Assembly (NCBI GenBank): GCA_029261395.1
Contig: JAJDBJ010000084.1
Coordinates: 1 to 50,183, forward strand
Direction of reading: 5' to 3'
From: Nitrospinaceae bacterium
Lineage (GTDB): Bacteria; Nitrospinota; Nitrospinia; Nitrospinales; Nitrospinaceae
Length of the DNA: 50,183 nt
Position 1 is the first letter of the stretch; each line of letters starts with the position of its first letter. Below are positions 32,268 to 43,192 of this stretch, in pieces. Made by a program: the position numbers and the translations under genes. The notes under the pieces are model-generated. The model searched no databases. It was given only the letters and a program-made list of their open reading frames with translations, and had not been told where the DNA came from.

Positions 32268-33017
32268 TTAAATGCCCAACGCATTCTTGACGAGAGGTAA
32301 AGTGACCTTGTGCTTTTGCCTCAGCGATTCCTCATTGATGCGGGTCACCGCGCTTTTGACGGATTGGAAATCCCTCGGAATCCGGTTCAAGAGCCAAGTG
32401 GTGATTTTGTCTGGAATATCCAGGCCCCAATCCTCCGCCAGTTTTTGAATCAGTTTGGCCGTCGCTTCGTCATCCATGGGCAGAAGCTCCGCCGTCATTC
32501 CCCATTTGAAGCGCGAGGTGAGGAAGCTTTCGGTTTGTTCCAGTTGGTCCGCCGGGGTGCGTCCGGCAAACACCATTTTGCCTCCCTGCTCAAGCGTTTG
32601 GTTATAGATACGGTACAAGGTTTCCTGAGCGGCGGGGTGATCGGTGATTCGGTCGATACCATCCAGCAGTAGAAAATCGATTTCCGAGCCGGGGGTTCCC
32701 AGACTACCGGGCAGTCCGTCATCTCCCCGGTTCAACGATTCGATCAGGTCCTGGCAATGAACATACAGGACTCTGGCGTCGGAATCGGTCTCTGCGAGTT
32801 GGTTGCCGATGGACATCAGCAAATGCGTTTTCCCCAAGCCGCTGGCGCCGGACAGGTAGAGCGATTGATACGTCACCGGATCGCCCGAGCAGAGTTCCCG
32901 CGCACAGGCCAACGCAAAGCTCGATCCCCGGGACACGATGAAGTTGGAGAACCGGTACTCCGGGTGAGCGGGAAACTGAAAGACAAATTGCTGTGAAGGG
33001 GAATCGTGTTCAGCCAT
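32268..33017 (-). CDS. Hda/DnaA-like AAA+ protein without DNA-binding domain
   Basis: This protein of about 249 residues is homologous to DnaA domain III: LYLSGASGLGKTHLLMSIGN (Walker A), IDFLLLDGIDRI (Walker B, Asp-Gly where DnaA has Asp-Asp), sensor-1 FAGRTPADQL and SRFKWGMTAELLPMDDEATA. DnaA domain IV is absent, as in Hda, which promotes DnaA-ATP hydrolysis with the DNA clamp. The N-terminus SQQFVFQFPAHPEYRFSNFI resembles the clamp-binding QLxLxL start of Hda, which supports ATG 33017. An in-frame GTG at 33071 would add 18 residues. It is followed at 3 bp by the OleC-like gene. Confidence 0.82.
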   Translation of the reverse strand: MAEHDSPSQQFVFQFPAHPEYRFSNFIVSRGSSFALACARELCSGDPVTYQSLYLSGASGLGKTHLLMSIGNQLAETDSDARVLYVHCQDLIESLNRGDDGLPGSLGTPGSEIDFLLLDGIDRITDHPAAQETLYRIYNQTLEQGGKMVFAGRTPADQLEQTESFLTSRFKWGMTAELLPMDDEATAKLIQKLAEDWGLDIPDKITTWLLNRIPRDFQSVKSAVTRINEESLRQKHKVTLPLVKNALGI

Positions 33018-33098
33018 GGGGGATTGGGGTGCGCATGAATCGATGCGAAGATTGTCACGGTAACTTAGCACATTTTATCCGCCAGAGTACCTCAAGGT

Positions 33099-33299
33099 TT
33101 AAGGGGTGTTGACCGCACCCTTGCCCACGTAAACCACGGCCAGGCCGATCAGCATCAGCACCAGTCCGATGGACCTCATTGTCGCGTTTTCGAGTTCTGG
33201 TAATTTCCGGGCCAGTTCTTTCAATTGGTCGGGGAAACAGAAAAGAGGAATCCCCTCGAAGACCATCATCAGACCTAATGCAACCAAAACCAAGTTCAT
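33099..33299 (-). CDS. DUF2065 (YjeT-like) small membrane protein
   Basis: This 66-residue protein has two hydrophobic helices (about 2-17 and 44-60) joined by a short amphipathic loop. The sequence NLVLVALGLMMVFEGIPLFC followed by FPDQLKELARKL and RSIGLVLMLIGLAVVY matches DUF2065. An in-frame start at 33395 would add 32 residues with no family match. ATG 33299 has AGGA about 9 nt upstream. E. coli YjeT sits beside hflC; here the neighbours are the Hda-like gene and a divergent htrA. The role is unknown. Confidence 0.82.
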   Translation of the reverse strand: MNLVLVALGLMMVFEGIPLFCFPDQLKELARKLPELENATMRSIGLVLMLIGLAVVYVGKGAVNTP

Positions 33300-33416
33300 A
33301 ACGGAGTATTCCTGAAATAAGGGCGATTGACCGAATGCGATTATCTTTGAAGCGGTTAGGGGAGTCAACAGGCAATTCGAGGCAGTCCTAAGCACCTAAA
33401 AGAAAGGGGCTTGTAA

Positions 33417-33494
33417 ATGAAGAAAAGGCCATTATATAATGAACTTAAATATTTAATGTTTGGAATGACCTACACCAAATATCCACTTGGATGA
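33417..33494 (+). CDS. Possible 25-aa small ORF upstream of htrA
   Basis: The frame starts ATG with AAGGGG 7 nt upstream and encodes MKKRPLYNELKYLMFGMTYT, then KYPLG and stop. The strong ribosome-binding site is its main support. No family is recognised. It lies 70 bp before the htrA start on the same strand and could be a small protein, an upstream regulatory ORF, or chance. The rest of 33300-33564 shows nothing clear. Confidence 0.25.
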   Translation: MKKRPLYNELKYLMFGMTYTKYPLG

Positions 33495-33564
33495 ATGTCC
33501 GATTCCGGGATACTCCAGATTTGACCGGATGGTTTCATTTGTTTCAATTTGCTGAGGATGATTC

Positions 33565-35043
33565 ATGATTCCCAATTCTTCTAAAGTTCTGATTCTTATT
33601 GTAATGATGGCCGTATTGGTTCTACCCCTGTCTTTTGTCGGGAATGATGGCGGCGGTCTCCTTGTTCAAAAGGCCTACGCGGTCAGTACCAAGAGCCAGC
33701 CTCTGGGAAGCAATATCTTTGTTGAGATTGCCAAGAAGCAGAACCCGGCGGTCGTCAACATCAGCACCAAAACGAAGCGGCAGGCGCGTCCGCCCCGGCC
33801 TCCGAGAGATCCCCAGGCCCCTCCGGGAGGGCAGGATCCTTTTCAGGATTTTTATGACAAGTTTTTCGGCGACCGTGAGAGAAAACCGCGAGCCGGTATG
33901 GGGTCGGGTTTTATTATCGATAAGGAAGGATATATTCTCACCAACAACCATGTCGTCGACGGCGCTCATGAAATTGTTGTTCTGATCCAGGACGGTAATA
34001 ACGGAGAAAAAGAATACGATGCCGAGCTGATTGGAACCGACTCCAAAACGGATATCGCCCTGATCAAGCTGGTTCTGAAAGACGGAGGCAGGACAAACTT
34101 CCCTACGTTGAACCTGGGCAACTCCGATAACCTGGAGGTCGGCGAATGGGTGGTTGCCATCGGAAATCCTTTTGGTCTCAGCCATACCGTCACCGTCGGC
34201 GTGGTCAGCGCCAAGGAGCGCAATATCGGCTCCGGCCCGTATGATGAATTCATTCAGACCGACGCGTCCATCAATCCCGGCAACAGTGGCGGCCCGCTGA
34301 TGAACATCAAAGGGGATGTTATCGGAATCAATACCGCCATCATTTCGGGAAATACCGGCGGCAACGTAGGTATTGGTTTCGCCATCCCGATCAACGTTGC
34401 CAAAGACATCCTGAAAGACCTGAAGGAAAAAGGAACCGTAACCCGCGGCTGGCTGGGGGTCATGATTCAGAAGATCACTCCCGATCTGGCAGAATCGTTC
34501 AACCTCGATCGTACCGAAGGCGCCCTTGTCGGGGACGTTATTCCCAACAGCCCGGCGGAGAAGGCGGGTATCAAGCGAGGGGATGTTATCGTCAAATTCG
34601 ACCAGGAAGAAGTGAGGACCATGGAAGCCCTTCCAAAGATTGTCGGTAGCACCACACCGGGTAAGGCGGTCAAGGTGGAAGTCATTCGAGACGGCAAGAA
34701 AAAAGTGTTGGAGGTGACCATCGCAGTCCTCAAGGATGAGAAAACGAAAGTGGCCGCACTGGATCCCATAGGAATTCAGGTGCAGGATATTACTGCGGAC
34801 ATCGCGCAAAGCCTGAACCTGGGCGATGTGGAAGGCGTGCTGGTTTCGGATGTGACTCCCGGGGGACCCGGCGGTGATTCGGGTCTCAAGCGCGGTGACA
34901 TTATTTCCGAAGTCAACCGGAATAAAATCAAAAACACCGGCGATTATAATGCAATCGCCAGCAAGCTGAAGTCCGGTGATACCGCTCTCATGCTGGTCAA
35001 ACGGGGTGGAACGACTATTTATATTGCGGTTAAGCTCAAGTAA
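33565..35043 (+). CDS. Do-family periplasmic serine protease (DegP/HtrA)
   Basis: This 492-residue HtrA protease degrades or refolds misfolded envelope proteins. An N-terminal signal (about 8-25) is followed by the trypsin-like domain with the triad His129 (TNNHVVDG), Asp163 (KTDIALIK) and Ser241 (NPGNSGGPL). A Pro-rich loop, RPPRPPRDPQAPPGGQDPF, lies in the LA-loop position. Two PDZ domains follow (about 280-375 and 390-485). This is the DegP/DegQ architecture. Two hairpin terminators follow its stop, then a second HtrA gene. The upstream 265 bp contains a possible small ORF and the presumed promoter. Confidence 0.95.
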   Translation: MIPNSSKVLILIVMMAVLVLPLSFVGNDGGGLLVQKAYAVSTKSQPLGSNIFVEIAKKQNPAVVNISTKTKRQARPPRPPRDPQAPPGGQDPFQDFYDKFFGDRERKPRAGMGSGFIIDKEGYILTNNHVVDGAHEIVVLIQDGNNGEKEYDAELIGTDSKTDIALIKLVLKDGGRTNFPTLNLGNSDNLEVGEWVVAIGNPFGLSHTVTVGVVSAKERNIGSGPYDEFIQTDASINPGNSGGPLMNIKGDVIGINTAIISGNTGGNVGIGFAIPINVAKDILKDLKEKGTVTRGWLGVMIQKITPDLAESFNLDRTEGALVGDVIPNSPAEKAGIKRGDVIVKFDQEEVRTMEALPKIVGSTTPGKAVKVEVIRDGKKKVLEVTIAVLKDEKTKVAALDPIGIQVQDITADIAQSLNLGDVEGVLVSDVTPGGPGGDSGLKRGDIISEVNRNKIKNTGDYNAIASKLKSGDTALMLVKRGGTTIYIAVKLK

Positions 35044-35059
35044 CCATGATTCTGTTTTG

Positions 35060-35086
35060 GTTTCATAATATGAAACGGTTTTTATT
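35060..35086 (+). terminator. Weak terminator hairpin after first htrA
   Basis: GTTTCAT-AAT-ATGAAAC, a perfect 7-bp stem, is followed by GGTTTTTATT. The stem is AT-rich, so it is probably weak, but it sits 17 bp after the stop and in tandem with a stronger hairpin. Confidence 0.5.
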
Positions 35087-35096
35087 CTGATTGAAT

Positions 35097-35132
35097 AAAC
35101 GGTGGGTCCGCTGGATCCGCCGTTTCTTTTTT
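35097..35132 (+). terminator. Strong terminator between the two htrA genes
   Basis: A 13-bp stem (AAACGGTGGGTCC with GGATCCGCCGTTT, two G-U pairs) closes a 3-nt loop and is followed by CTTTTTT. The U-tract ends just before the Shine-Dalgarno of the second htrA (start 35145). Transcripts from the first gene should mostly stop here. Confidence 0.8.
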
Positions 35133-35144
35133 GGAAGGGGTTGT

Positions 35145-36536
35145 ATGCAAAACTCTCGATGTGTTTTCTGGAGCCGAACTCTGCTTTTGGGATTGATCCT
35201 GTGGGGGGCGGTCGCCGGCCCGGCGTCCGCTTACGATACAGACAATCGAAGAACTCCCATCGTTACCGCTGTCGAACAGGTGGGCCCTGCCGTTGTCAAT
35301 ATTTTCACAGAAGAAGCGCCACGCCTGACGGAAAACCCGTTCCGGGGTTTCATGGGCGACAGCCTGTTCGAAAAATATTTTGAGGAGTTCTACCAGCAAA
35401 GAGAGTCCGACCGGCGCAGTCTCGGTTCCGGCGTGATCATCGATCCCCAAGGATACATACTCACCAACGAACATGTCGTGGCCAAGGCGGTGCGCGTCAA
35501 GGTTACTCTGATCGACAACCGGGAGTTTGAGGGCAAGGTGGTGGGGGCCGATATCAAATCCGACCTTGCCGTCATCAAAATCGATCCCGACCGGCCACTA
35601 CCCTACGTGGAAATGGGCCGCTCCAATGACCTGATGATTGGTGAAACCGTCGTCGCCATCGGCAATCCCTTCGGCCTCAAGCACACGGTGACCACCGGCA
35701 TCATCAGCGCAGTGGACCGCACCATCCGCGCCAGCGAAAAACAGGTGTTCAACGATTTCATACAGGTCGACGCATCGATCAATCCCGGCAACAGCGGCGG
35801 TCCACTGATCAATATCAACGGTTCGCTGATCGGTATCAACACCGCCATCTTTAAAGACGCGCAGGGTATTGGCTTCGCCATCCCCATCGACAAGGCACGG
35901 CGCATCGTCGACAATCTGCTCCAGTACGGCAAAGTACGACGCGGCTGGCTCGGTGTTTCGGTGCAGGATTTGACTCCCAAAGCGGCGCGCCACTTTGGCC
36001 TGGATCACGTCCACGGCGTGCTGGTGACCAACGTGTTCCGCAGAAGTCCGGCGAAACGTGCCGGTCTCCAGCCCGGAGATATTTTACTGCGCATCGACGG
36101 TCACGAAATCGCCGACAAGTCGGATTACTTCCGCCAGATCGCTTCGTACACGGTGGATGATCATTTTCGGCTCAAATATCTGCGCGACGGCCACCGGCAC
36201 AAGGCGATTGTTCATATTTCTCCCATTTCCAAAGATGCCGCTGGGGAAATGGCGAAACAATGGCTCGGCATATCGGTCAAGGAGATTAACTGGAAACACG
36301 CCAAGCGGCACCGTATAATGGCGCGTAATGGCGTGGTGGTGACGAAAGTCCGGCCAAGAGGCCCAAGCGGAGAAGTGGGTATCCTTCCCGGCGACGTCAT
36401 CCGTCAAATGAACGAAAGCAAGATACGGAACCTGGGCGAGTTCAATACGGCCATCCTGGAAGCGGGCAAACTCAGCTCCGTTTTGCTCCTCGTCCAGCGC
36501 GGAAGAAACTCCTATTATGTTACATTGGAGCCGTAA
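35145..36536 (+). CDS. Second Do-family serine protease (HtrA)
   Basis: This 463-residue HtrA paralogue starts at ATG 35145 with AAGGGG just upstream. A signal peptide (about 10-29, ending PASA) is followed by the protease domain with His110 (TNEHVV), Asp140 (KSDLAVIK) and Ser217 (NPGNSGGPL). Two PDZ domains complete it (about 255-345 and 365-455). The long Pro-rich loop of the first copy is missing, giving a DegQ/DegS-like catalytic domain with two PDZs. A TTG-initiated extension from 35091 is rejected because it runs through the terminator hairpin. It precedes ligA by 42 bp on the same strand. Confidence 0.94.
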   Translation: MQNSRCVFWSRTLLLGLILWGAVAGPASAYDTDNRRTPIVTAVEQVGPAVVNIFTEEAPRLTENPFRGFMGDSLFEKYFEEFYQQRESDRRSLGSGVIIDPQGYILTNEHVVAKAVRVKVTLIDNREFEGKVVGADIKSDLAVIKIDPDRPLPYVEMGRSNDLMIGETVVAIGNPFGLKHTVTTGIISAVDRTIRASEKQVFNDFIQVDASINPGNSGGPLININGSLIGINTAIFKDAQGIGFAIPIDKARRIVDNLLQYGKVRRGWLGVSVQDLTPKAARHFGLDHVHGVLVTNVFRRSPAKRAGLQPGDILLRIDGHEIADKSDYFRQIASYTVDDHFRLKYLRDGHRHKAIVHISPISKDAAGEMAKQWLGISVKEINWKHAKRHRIMARNGVVVTKVRPRGPSGEVGILPGDVIRQMNESKIRNLGEFNTAILEAGKLSSVLLLVQRGRNSYYVTLEP

Positions 36537-38615
<2,079 letters not shown>

Positions 38616-38781
38616 TTAACCACAGATGAACACGGATAAACACGGATAAAATCCACATTCTTTCCTTAGATAAGCTTAGACCAGGCTAATTCGCACGGAA
38701 TGACAAGAGGGGTATTGTGGGTTTCCTCTGTGCTCTCTATGGTGAGTCAGGGTTTACTTATTGCCGGGGAGAGGTACAGCG
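38616..38781. repeat. Dispersed intergenic repeat copy between ligA and DEAD-box gene
   Basis: Between two convergent genes lies the module TTAACCACAGATGAACACGG (from 38618), continuing into a second ACACGGATAAAA unit. Near 38725-38755 a CTCTGTGCTCTCTATGGTGA module follows. Both match modules in the larger element at 45740-46076. No ORF or classical terminator is visible. Confidence 0.7.
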
Positions 38782-40173
38782 TTATCGCTGGCCGGGGCGT
38801 CGCCGGCGGTTGCCGGATGAGGAGCCGGGTTTGCCGGAGGGTTTGGGTCCGCCGCTTCGACCGCCACCGCCGCTGGGACGTCTGCCGGTGGAAGAACCTC
38901 CACGATTGTTACCGCCTCGTGTCGGGGGACCACTCGGTCGTTTTCTTTTATAGACGGGCATGCCTGCCTTCGGTTCCAGAAACAGGGCGTCTTCCGGCCA
39001 ATCGACCGGGATTTTCTTTTTCAGCGTGTCTTCGATCGCCATCAGGTGCTCGGCGTAATCTTCGCAGGCGAAGGTGATGGCGTCGCCATCGCGTCCGGCA
39101 CGCGCGGTTCGCCCGATGCGGTGGATGTAGTCTTCCGGGTCCTGCGGCACGTCGTAGTTGATGACGTGGGTGATGTCGTCGACGTGCAGTCCGCGCGATG
39201 CCACGTCGGTGGCGATGAGGATGTCGATATCGCCCTCGGTGAACTGTTCCAGTACCTTGATGCGTTTTTTCTGGGGCAGGTCGCCGCTGATCTGCTGTGC
39301 GTTGTAATCGTTGTATTTGAGCTGTAATTCCAGTCGTTCGGCGGTGGATTTCATGTTTGTGAAAATAAGCGTTTTCCCAGGTGTCTCGCTTTTCAGGAGG
39401 CCCAGCAGGAGTTTGAGTTTTTCGTGTTTGCCGACGTGGTACAGGACCTGCTTGATCTTTTCAACCACGACTGTTTCCGGTTCGATCTTGATGGGAACCG
39501 GCTCGTTCATGTGCTCATAGCACAGTTCCATGACGCGGAAGTTGAGTGTGGCCGAGAACAGCATGGACTGGCGTTTCTGATACGGTGAGATGTTGCGCAG
39601 GATATAGCGTACATCGACGATGAAGCCCATGTCGAACAGGCGGTCGGCTTCGTCGATTACCAGCACCTCGACGCCCTTCAGGCTGAAGAGCTTCTGCTTG
39701 TAATAGTCAATCAGCCGTCCCGGTGTTGCGATGAGAATGTCGATCCCTTTTTCGATGGCTTCTTTTTGCTTGTCGTAATCGACTCCGCCGTAGACACAGA
39801 GAATTTTGAGTCCGCAATGTTTACCGAGCAGGAGTGCGTCGCGTTCGATCTGCAGGGCCAGTTCACGGGTGGGGGCGATAATCAGCGCACGGGGTGCCAC
39901 CCATTGTTTGCCTTTCTGCGGCATCGGGTCGTGAGTGAGCAGGCGCGTGAACGTCGAGATCAGAAACGCGGCGGTTTTGCCGGTTCCGGTCTGGGCCTGG
40001 CCGGCGACATCTTTCCCGGACAGTGAAATGGGTAGAGTTTTGGCTTGTATGGGGGTGCACTCTTTAAATCCGGCATCCCGAATGCCCTGTAGCACCGGCT
40101 CTGGGATGGGGAGGCTTGCAAATTCAATTGTTTCTGATTCGGTTATTTCTGATTCCATGCGTGTGATTGACAA
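38782..40173 (-). CDS. DEAD-box ATP-dependent RNA helicase (RhlB/RhlE-like)
   Basis: This 463-residue superfamily 2 helicase has the Q motif (FKECTPIQAKTLP), motif I AQTGTGKT, Ia PTRELALQ, II VIDEADRLFDMGF, III FSATL, V ATDVASRGLHV and VI HRIGRTARAGRDG. The last 50 residues are Gly/Arg/Ser/Pro-rich (RGG-like, ending NRRRRPGQR), typical of RNA-binding tails. The sequence is nearest to RhlB, a degradosome helicase, which would suit a genome with pnp. It converges with ligA and is followed by the repeat at 38616-38781. Confidence 0.94.
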   Translation of the reverse strand: MSITRMESEITESETIEFASLPIPEPVLQGIRDAGFKECTPIQAKTLPISLSGKDVAGQAQTGTGKTAAFLISTFTRLLTHDPMPQKGKQWVAPRALIIAPTRELALQIERDALLLGKHCGLKILCVYGGVDYDKQKEAIEKGIDILIATPGRLIDYYKQKLFSLKGVEVLVIDEADRLFDMGFIVDVRYILRNISPYQKRQSMLFSATLNFRVMELCYEHMNEPVPIKIEPETVVVEKIKQVLYHVGKHEKLKLLLGLLKSETPGKTLIFTNMKSTAERLELQLKYNDYNAQQISGDLPQKKRIKVLEQFTEGDIDILIATDVASRGLHVDDITHVINYDVPQDPEDYIHRIGRTARAGRDGDAITFACEDYAEHLMAIEDTLKKKIPVDWPEDALFLEPKAGMPVYKRKRPSGPPTRGGNNRGGSSTGRRPSGGGGRSGGPKPSGKPGSSSGNRRRRPGQR

Positions 40174-40532
40174 TCGTTCCGGTTCAGGGCAGGCGGATTG
40201 GGGTGAACCGGGTAACGGTGTGATACTCCATATGTAGGGTTGGTGTGCTTAGGGGGTATTGCTGATGGTGAATTTTCCCAATTGAGGTTCAGTATATACC
40301 AGGCGAGGAGGGTTTCAACCGTAAATCTTCATTTTTCTTGACATTGCATGGCTCAAGATGGTTCAATACCGGCTCAATTTTTGAAACTTTCCTGACATTT
40401 GCTGTGAACAACTCGCCTCTGACCAACCCTAGACTCATATCCAGTAATCGTTTGTAACTTAGGCACTTAAGGGGATTCATCTCCACTGGATAAAGTTCAA
40501 AGGGAAGAGGGCAAACGAGTCAATAGGAGATA
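40174..40532. promoter_or_regulatory. sdhABE upstream region with phased GGYTCAA repeats and candidate promoter
   Basis: This is 359 bp without a supported gene. A TTGACA hexamer (40338-40343) has TTCAAT 18 bp downstream (40362-40367) as a possible, weak -10. Over and beyond it lie three direct repeats, GGCTCAA (40350), GGTTCAA (40360) and GGCTCAA (40371), with steps of 10 and 11 bp. Helical phasing suggests an operator bound on one DNA face. A 65-codon minus-strand frame at 40289-40486 is not convincing. Confidence 0.5.
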
Positions 40533-42248
40533 GTGGTTTTGATCAAACATGATGTCTTAATAGTGGGAGCGGGCTTGGCGGGAATGCGCGCCGCTTTGGA
40601 GGTTTGCAAGGATCTGGATGTGGGTCTGCTGACCAAGGTGTACCCGTCGCGGTCGCACAGTGGTGCCGCACAGGGGGGCATTGCGGCCTCCCTCGGCAAC
40701 TCTGAGGACGACAGCTGGGAAGAGCATATGTTCGACACCATCAAGGGCGGGGACTACCTGTCCGATCAGGACGCAGTGGAGGAGTATGTTAAAGCCGCGC
40801 CCAAGGTTATTTATGAGCTTGAGCACATGGGTTGTACCTTCAGCCGTACCGAGGATGGCAAAATCGCCCAGCGCAGTTTTGGCGGCCATTCCAAACCCCG
40901 CGCCTGTTTTTCCGCCGACCGTACCGGGCACGCTATTCTTCACGCTTTGCACGAGCAGGTGTTGAAAAACGCCAAGTCCATCAAAATATATTCCGAATGG
41001 TACATGCACCAGTTGATAGTTGAGGACGGGCGTTGCGGCGGTGTGGTGGTGAGCAACATCCGCACTGGCGAAGTGGAAGTGATTCACGCCAAAGCGGTGG
41101 TCTTTGCCACCGGCGGCTACGGTCGGGTTTTTCAGATTACCACCAACGCATTTGCGGGAACGGCGGACGGGGCCATTGCGGCGTTTCGCGCCGGGATACC
41201 GCTGGAAGATTCGGAGTTTGTGCAGTTTCATCCATCCGGATTATACCGTCAGGGAATTTTGTTTTCCGAAGCGGCGCGAGGCGAGGGCGGATACCTGCTC
41301 AACGGCAAGGGCGAACGGTTCATGGAGCAGTATGCACCGTCGCGTATGGAACTGGCGCCGCGCGATATCGTGGCGCGGGCCGAGCAGAGCGAGATCGATG
41401 CCGGCCGCGGCGTCGACGGGAAAGATATTATCCATCTGGACCTGCGTCACTTGGGGGAGGCGCGCATTATGGAACGCCTGCCGCAGATTCGCCAGTTGGG
41501 AATCGATTTTATCGGCGTCGATTGCGTGACGGATCCTCTGCCGATTCAACCTTCTGCGCATTACTCGATGGGGGGCATCCCGACGGACATGTTCGGGCAG
41601 GTGGTGATCGATGAAAAAGGGACGCCGATGAAAGGCTTTTTTGCGGCGGGAGAATGTGCCTGCGTTTCGGTTCATGGCGCCAACCGTTTGGGCACCAACT
41701 CATTGTTGGAAGCAACAGTGTTTGGAGAACGCACCGGGAGGTCGGCCTTGAAATATGCAAGAAATGCTGAGTTTAGCAAGGTTAACGAAAGTCATGAAAA
41801 GGCCCGGGTGTTGAATCAGGTGGAAGAGATATTTCAGCGGGATGGCTCTGAAAGTTACAACGATATCCGCAATGAGATGAAAGAAGTGATGATGGCCAAG
41901 TGTGGGGTGTTTCGTGACGCAGAAAAACTCAAATCCTGCATTGCCACCATTCAGGACTTGAAGGAGCGTTATAAAAAAGGCAAGGTAACGGATAAGGGCC
42001 AGTTGTTCAATACCGAGTTGTATGAAATTATCGAATTGGGCAACATGCTGGAGATGGCGGAAATTATCAGTACCGCCGCGTTGGCGCGACAGGAAAGCCG
42101 GGGCGGTCATTTCCGAACGGATTTCCCGAAGCGTGATGACAAGGATTTTCTAAAGCACTCTCTGGTGTCTCGTAACGAGAGTGGAATGGAGTTGAAATAC
42201 AAGCCGGTGGTAATCACCCGATATCAACCCAAAGAAAGAACGTATTGA
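40533..42248 (+). CDS. sdhA: Succinate dehydrogenase/fumarate reductase flavoprotein subunit
   Basis: This 571-residue flavoprotein interconverts succinate and fumarate. It has the N-terminal FAD motif [18 protein letters not shown], the FAD-linked histidine in [21 protein letters not shown]-type [12 protein letters not shown], the active-site stretch [10 protein letters not shown] and [15 protein letters not shown]. The start is GTG at 40533 with AGGAG only 3 nt upstream; TTG at 40539 with 9-nt spacing is an alternative. It overlaps sdhB by one base (TGATG). Direction (oxidative or reductive TCA) cannot be told from sequence. Confidence 0.95.
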   Translation: MVLIKHDVLIVGAGLAGMRAALEVCKDLDVGLLTKVYPSRSHSGAAQGGIAASLGNSEDDSWEEHMFDTIKGGDYLSDQDAVEEYVKAAPKVIYELEHMGCTFSRTEDGKIAQRSFGGHSKPRACFSADRTGHAILHALHEQVLKNAKSIKIYSEWYMHQLIVEDGRCGGVVVSNIRTGEVEVIHAKAVVFATGGYGRVFQITTNAFAGTADGAIAAFRAGIPLEDSEFVQFHPSGLYRQGILFSEAARGEGGYLLNGKGERFMEQYAPSRMELAPRDIVARAEQSEIDAGRGVDGKDIIHLDLRHLGEARIMERLPQIRQLGIDFIGVDCVTDPLPIQPSAHYSMGGIPTDMFGQVVIDEKGTPMKGFFAAGECACVSVHGANRLGTNSLLEATVFGERTGRSALKYARNAEFSKVNESHEKARVLNQVEEIFQRDGSESYNDIRNEMKEVMMAKCGVFRDAEKLKSCIATIQDLKERYKKGKVTDKGQLFNTELYEIIELGNMLEMAEIISTAALARQESRGGHFRTDFPKRDDKDFLKHSLVSRNESGMELKYKPVVITRYQPKERTY

Positions 42249-43192
42249 TGGCAAAGTTTCGAATCAAGCGATACAACCCGGAAAAGCAGGCAGAGCCTTA
42301 TTACGAGGAGTTCGATTACGATATTCCCGAGGGTGCGACCCTGCTCGACTGTCTGAATCATCTCAAATGGAACGTGGACGGGACGCTGACCTATCGCATG
42401 TCCTGCCGCAGTGCCATCTGTGGGTCGTGTGCGATGAAGGGCAATGGCCACGCCTTGCTGGCTTGTCAGAAACAGGCGGCTCATCTGTTGAAGGACGGAA
42501 GCGATACCATCACCATCGAACCGCTTGGGAATATGCCGGTCATCAAGGATCTGGCTACCGACTTCCAGCAGTTCTGGGACAAGGTCGATCAGGTGAAGCC
42601 TTATCTCCAGAACAAAGAAAAACCGCCGGAGCGGGAGCGTCAGCAAAGTCCCCAGCAGTTTAGGAAAATTGACGATGCCACCACCTGCATCATGTGCGGC
42701 GCCTGTTATTCCGATTGTAATGTTTTGGAAGTGGACAAGAATTTCCTGGGACCGGCGGCGCTGGCGAAGGCGCAACGGTTCGTGGGCGATTCGCGTGACC
42801 AGGCCACCCGCGATCGCATCAAGGAATTGAGCAAGCCGGGCGGTATGTGGGATTGCACTCACTGCGGGGAATGCGTGGAACGGTGCCCCAAACCGGCGGA
42901 ACCGTTTTACCGCATCAAGGAATTGATGGCTGTTGGGTTGGAGGAAGGCGTGACCAATAACGTTGGTGCCCGGCATGCGTTGTCATTCGTAAAATCGGTG
43001 AAACACAGCGGCCGCCTGAACGAGAGCAAGATTCCCATCGAGTCGATGGGGTATTTCAACATCAAGGGACTTCTGGATCTGGTTCCCGTCGGACTGCGGA
43101 TGTTGTTGAAGATGAAGATACCGCCCATCATTCACAAGCCCATTGACGATGCGAAGGATGTGCGACGAATTTTTGAGGAGTTTGGCGAATGA
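42248..43192 (+). CDS. sdhB: Succinate dehydrogenase/fumarate reductase iron-sulfur subunit with ferredoxin-type distal cluster
   Basis: This 314-residue subunit passes electrons from FAD towards the quinone side. The N-terminal 2Fe-2S domain has [15 protein letters not shown]. The C-terminal domain has [11 protein letters not shown] and [14 protein letters not shown]. In ordinary SdhB the last motif binds a 3Fe-4S cluster and lacks one cysteine; here it has the full CxxCxxCxxxCP ferredoxin pattern. That is as reported for archaeal class-E enzymes (Acidianus, Sulfolobus), so a second 4Fe-4S is likely. The ATG overlaps the sdhA stop, and the stop overlaps the next gene. Confidence 0.94.
   Translation: MAKFRIKRYNPEKQAEPYYEEFDYDIPEGATLLDCLNHLKWNVDGTLTYRMSCRSAICGSCAMKGNGHALLACQKQAAHLLKDGSDTITIEPLGNMPVIKDLATDFQQFWDKVDQVKPYLQNKEKPPERERQQSPQQFRKIDDATTCIMCGACYSDCNVLEVDKNFLGPAALAKAQRFVGDSRDQATRDRIKELSKPGGMWDCTHCGECVERCPKPAEPFYRIKELMAVGLEEGVTNNVGARHALSFVKSVKHSGRLNESKIPIESMGYFNIKGLLDLVPVGLRMLLKMKIPPIIHKPIDDAKDVRRIFEEFGE

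Noticed and set aside
33055-33375. 106-codon minus-strand frame overlapping the DUF2065 gene
   Set aside because: A different frame of the same stretch gives a clear DUF2065 protein; this one is Arg/Gly/Asp-rich with no similarity.
35091-35144. TTG-initiated extension of the second HtrA
   Set aside because: The codons lie inside a strong terminator hairpin, and ATG 35145 has a good ribosome-binding site and starts a proper signal peptide.
40289-40486. 65-codon minus-strand frame in the sdhA upstream region
   Set aside because: No ribosome-binding site or family similarity, and it overlaps the phased repeats and promoter candidate.
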